From: an archaeon
GTDB lineage: Archaea > Hydrothermarchaeota > Hydrothermarchaeia > JALTZZ01 > JALUTC01
Reading direction: 5' to 3'
Assembly: GCA_027051265.1 (NCBI GenBank)
Contig: JALTZH010000014.1
Span: forward strand, 1 to 6,949
Length of the DNA: 6,949 nt
The notes beneath the pieces were generated by a model. The model made no database searches. It was not told where the DNA came from and was given only the letters and a program-made list of their open reading frames with translations. The position numbers and the translations under genes are program-made. Positions 4,085-6,949 of the stretch are shown here, piece after piece. Numbering within the stretch: position 1 is the first letter of the stretch; each line of letters opens with the position of its first letter.

Positions 4085-5215
4085 ATGAAAGCTGCGCTGG
4101 CATTAGAAGATGGTACCGTTATTATAGGTAGAGGATTTGGATCAAAGGGAGAAAGATATGGAGAAATTGTATTCTGTACTAGCATGACCGGCTATCAGGA
4201 AGCATTAACGGATCCAAGCTATAAAGGACAAATATTGATCTTTACCTATCCATTGATTGGAAATTATGGAATCCATGATGTTGACAACGAATCTTCGAAG
4301 ATTCAAGTTGAAGGCCTTGTTATAAGAGAATTAACTCATCCCTATCATTATTCAATGAGCTGTGATTTGGATAATTTCTTAAAAAAATATGAGATACCTG
4401 CTATTTGTGATATTGATACTAGAGCACTTGTTATAAAAATAAGAGAATTTGGAACAATGAAAGCTGGTATAATGGTTAAGGAGGAAATCAATAAGAGAGA
4501 TATTTCAAATCTTCTAAACAATACCATAAAACAACCCGATATAAGTGAGATCGATCTAGTTTCAAAAGTAACAAGAAAACAACCAGTAACCTTAGGAAAA
4601 GGAAAAATACATCTTGTTCTAATAGATTGTGGTGTTAAAAAAAGTATCGTTGATGAACTAATTAATAGAGGTATAAAAATTACAATAGTACCCGCTTTTT
4701 ATGATAAGAAGAAAATATTAAATTTCGAACCAGATGGTATTCTAGTATCAAATGGTCCAGGTGATCCAAAAAAAGCGGATTACGTCATAAAAACAGTACG
4801 AGATTTAATAAAAGAGGAGCTTCCCATTTTTGGTATATGTTTGGGTCATCAAATTATTGCACTAGCATTAGGTGGTGAAACGTATAAATTAAAATTTGGT
4901 CATCGTGGCTCGAATCATCCTGTTAAAGATTTGAATTTAGATCGTGTATATATTACAACACAAAATCATGGATATGCTGTAAGCTATGAGAAATTGGATG
5001 AAATAGGCTTAAAAGTTTTTCAAATAAACTTAAACGATGGCAGTATAGAAGCGATGTGTCATGAAAATCTTCCAATAATTTCAACACAATATCATCCAGA
5101 AGCAAATCCTGGACCATTTGATACGAGATATATTTTTGATATATTCCTAAAATATTTAAAAGGAGAAGAGGTTAATATAAAATGCCGAAGCGAGAAGATA
5201 TTAGAAAGATTCTAG
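4085..5215 (+). CDS. carA: Carbamoyl-phosphate synthetase small (glutaminase) subunit
   Basis: CarA hydrolyses glutamine and passes ammonia to CarB to make carbamoyl phosphate for arginine and pyrimidine synthesis in the cytoplasm. The 376 residues match the usual length. The N-terminal CarA domain (1-150) shows [35 protein letters not shown] and CDIDTRAL. The class I glutamine amidotransferase domain (175-360) shows GPGDP (224-228), the nucleophile Cys252 in [26 protein letters not shown] (292-299), and the His337/Glu339 pair of the triad in [11 protein letters not shown]. All key residues are present, so the enzyme should be active. The ATG at 4085 fits the family N-terminus and the leaderless TATA distance. 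The 3' end overlaps carB by 34 nt, and the final tail after residue 360 looks lineage-specific. Confidence 0.97.
   Translation: MKAALALEDGTVIIGRGFGSKGERYGEIVFCTSMTGYQEALTDPSYKGQILIFTYPLIGNYGIHDVDNESSKIQVEGLVIRELTHPYHYSMSCDLDNFLKKYEIPAICDIDTRALVIKIREFGTMKAGIMVKEEINKRDISNLLNNTIKQPDISEIDLVSKVTRKQPVTLGKGKIHLVLIDCGVKKSIVDELINRGIKITIVPAFYDKKKILNFEPDGILVSNGPGDPKKADYVIKTVRDLIKEELPIFGICLGHQIIALALGGETYKLKFGHRGSNHPVKDLNLDRVYITTQNHGYAVSYEKLDEIGLKVFQINLNDGSIEAMCHENLPIISTQYHPEANPGPFDTRYIFDIFLKYLKGEEVNIKCRSEKILERF
5168..5172 (+). promoter_or_regulatory. Shine-Dalgarno site of carB inside carA
   Basis: gaggt lies 9 nt before the carB ATG at 5182, inside the last codons of carA. carB thus appears to use an internal ribosome site coupled to carA translation, unlike carA, which has none. 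Confidence 0.6.
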
Positions 5216-6949
5216 TTATAGGATCTGGACCTATTATTATAGCGCAAGCAGCTGAATTCGATTACTCAGGTAGTCAAGCCTGTAAAGCTTTGAGAGAACT
5301 TGGTTACGAGGTTGTTCTCGTAAATTCAAATCCAGCAACTATTCAAACGGATAAAGAGATAGCTGATAAGATATACATCGAACCATTGGTTCCTGAAATA
5401 ATAGAGGAAATTATAAGAAAAGAAAAAATCGATGCCATACTTCCAACAATGGGTGGTCAAACAGGATTAAACATTGCTCTGGAGTTGTATAAAAGAGGTA
5501 CTCTTGAGAAATACGGTGTAAAAGTACTTGGAAGTAATATTGAAACAATAATGCATGCGGAAGATCGTGAAAAATTTGCTGAATTAATGAAAAAGATAGG
5601 AGAACCTATACCAGAAAGTAAAGCGGTGAATTCTGTTGAAGAAGCGAAAAAGGTTGCTAAAGAGATAGGATATCCAGTAATAATAAGACCTGCCTATACT
5701 TTAGGAGGAACTGGAGGTGGAGTTGCTTATAACGAAATTGAGTTGGAAAACATTGTAAAGAAAGGATTAAAACTCAGCATTATAAATCAAGTTCTTATAG
5801 AAAAAAGTCTTCTAGGTTATTATGAGTTTGAATTCGAAGTAATGAGGGATTGTAAAGATAACTGTATAATAGTATGTGGAATGGAAAACTTTGATCCGAT
5901 GGGTATACATACTGGAGAATCAATAGTTGTTGCACCAATTCAAACCCTTAGGGATGAGGAATATCAGATATTAAGAAATGCTGCAATCAAAATAATAAGA
6001 GCATTAAAGATCGAAGGTGGATGTAATATTCAATTCGCGGTAAACCCAAAACCAAAAAACAAAACGTTTGAATATTACGTTATAGAGGTAAATCCTCGTG
6101 TCTCTAGAAGTTCTGCATTGGCATCTAAAGCAACTGGTTATCCGATTGCAAAAATCGCAGCAAAATTAGCTGTTGGATTATCTTTGGATGAAGTTTTAAA
6201 CGACATAACGAAAAGAACAACTGCATGTTTTGAACCAACTCTTGATTATGTAGTTGTAAAGATACCGAGATGGCCTTTCGATAAATTTAAGGATGCCGAT
6301 AGAAAAATAGGAACACAAATGAAAAGTACTGGAGAAGTAATGGCTATAGGTAGAAGTTTCGAAGAAGCTCTTCAAAAAGCAATAAGAAGTTTAGATATAA
6401 AAAGATATGGTATCTGTGCTGATGGTAGAAGATATGAAACAGATATCGAAGTAATAAAAGAAAAGTTAAAAAATCCAACGGATGAAAGATTATTCTATAT
6501 ATACGATGCTATAAGACTTGGAATCTCTATAGAGGAGATTCATGAATTAACAGGCATTCATCCATTCTTTTTATATAAAATTAAAAATATATGTGAAATG
6601 GAAAAGAAATTGGAAAGAATGTCTATCGATAATATCGATGCGGAAACGTTAAGAGAGGCAAAGAAATTAGGTTTCTCAGATAAACAGTTAGCATATCTCT
6701 TAAAAACGACAGAAGAAGAAATTAGAAAAATTAGAAAGAAATATAAAATAGAACCAGTTTATAAGTTTGTCGATACATGCGCTGCTGAGTTTGAAGCTGC
6801 AACACCTTACTATTACTCCACGTATTGTGATAACGTTAACGAATCCAAATCAAGCAAGAGGAAAAAAATACTGATAATAGGATCTGGTCCGATTAGAATA
6901 GGGCAAGGTATAGAGTTTGATTATTGTTGCGTTCATGCTGTCAAAGCGT
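5182..6949 (+). CDS. carB: Carbamoyl-phosphate synthetase large subunit, N-terminal 589 residues
   Basis: CarB uses two ATP to turn bicarbonate and ammonia into carbamoyl phosphate. The open frame begins [20 protein letters not shown] and runs off the window end. The first ATP-grasp (carboxy-phosphate) half is complete: Arg129, Arg169 and Gly175/Gly176 in TLGGTGGG fall at the same numbers as in E. coli. The metal site Glu302-Asn304-Arg306 in [20 protein letters not shown] corresponds to E. coli 299/301/303. The oligomerisation domain follows (about 405-555). The second half starts at [23 protein letters not shown] near the window end. About 45% of the usual ~1,050-1,080 residues, including the second ATP-grasp site and the allosteric domain, lies outside. 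The missing stop is caused by the window edge, not a mutation. ATG at 5182 fits the family start and has a ribosome site. Confidence 0.97.
   Translation, partial: MPKREDIRKILVIGSGPIIIAQAAEFDYSGSQACKALRELGYEVVLVNSNPATIQTDKEIADKIYIEPLVPEIIEEIIRKEKIDAILPTMGGQTGLNIALELYKRGTLEKYGVKVLGSNIETIMHAEDREKFAELMKKIGEPIPESKAVNSVEEAKKVAKEIGYPVIIRPAYTLGGTGGGVAYNEIELENIVKKGLKLSIINQVLIEKSLLGYYEFEFEVMRDCKDNCIIVCGMENFDPMGIHTGESIVVAPIQTLRDEEYQILRNAAIKIIRALKIEGGCNIQFAVNPKPKNKTFEYYVIEVNPRVSRSSALASKATGYPIAKIAAKLAVGLSLDEVLNDITKRTTACFEPTLDYVVVKIPRWPFDKFKDADRKIGTQMKSTGEVMAIGRSFEEALQKAIRSLDIKRYGICADGRRYETDIEVIKEKLKNPTDERLFYIYDAIRLGISIEEIHELTGIHPFFLYKIKNICEMEKKLERMSIDNIDAETLREAKKLGFSDKQLAYLLKTTEEEIRKIRKKYKIEPVYKFVDTCAAEFEAATPYYYSTYCDNVNESKSSKRKKILIIGSGPIRIGQGIEFDYCCVHAVKA

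Noticed and set aside
6900-6949. carB lacking a stop codon, as a possible truncated gene
   Set aside because: The frame is intact to the last base and the second half of CarB is just beginning, so the window edge explains it.

Overview
The window looks like two pieces of DNA from different organisms joined near position 1095-1105. Bases 1 to about 1095 resemble a Patescibacteria (CPR) genome: AT-rich spacer with reiterated 'aaatcctaaa' and 'gaaaatttg' words, two GC-rich hairpins of the 'tgtcatcc...' intergenic-repeat type, and the front of a double zinc-ribbon, cysteine-rich protein common in those bacteria. Bases from about 1105 to 6949 look archaeal, probably a thermophilic Thermoproteota-like lineage. 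Evidence: TATA boxes at leaderless or near-leaderless distances, heavy ATA/AGA codon use, a CxxC-type DUF89 protein, and a canonical archaeal C/D box guide sRNA. At the junction two convergent genes, one from each side, are cut without natural ends. This suggests a metagenomic assembly chimera or, less likely, a real recombination or transfer event.

Layout of the archaeal part. On the minus strand lie a small cysteine-free PD-(D/E)XK (Cas4/RecB-like) nuclease (1951-1313) and, 6 nt after it, the first 70 codons of an unidentified gene cut by the junction. A mostly noncoding region (1964-3189) contains one small plus-strand gene for a tail-anchored coiled-coil protein with three 11-residue repeats, and the C/D sRNA on the minus strand (3005-2950). 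Two same-orientation copies of a 38-bp repeat with the palindromic core aacgttaacgtt bracket that gene and the sRNA. Then come a DUF89 metal-dependent phosphatase on the minus strand and, divergently after only 37 bp, the carA-carB operon (carB runs off the window).

Functionally, carA and carB encode the two subunits of glutamine-dependent carbamoyl-phosphate synthetase, which feeds arginine and pyrimidine synthesis. The 34-nt carA/carB overlap and the Shine-Dalgarno site inside carA point to coupled translation. The DUF89 gene shares their promoter region, so the two units may be co-regulated. The sRNA would guide 2'-O-methylation of rRNA or tRNA. The nuclease and its cut-off neighbour form a separate two-gene unit of unknown role.
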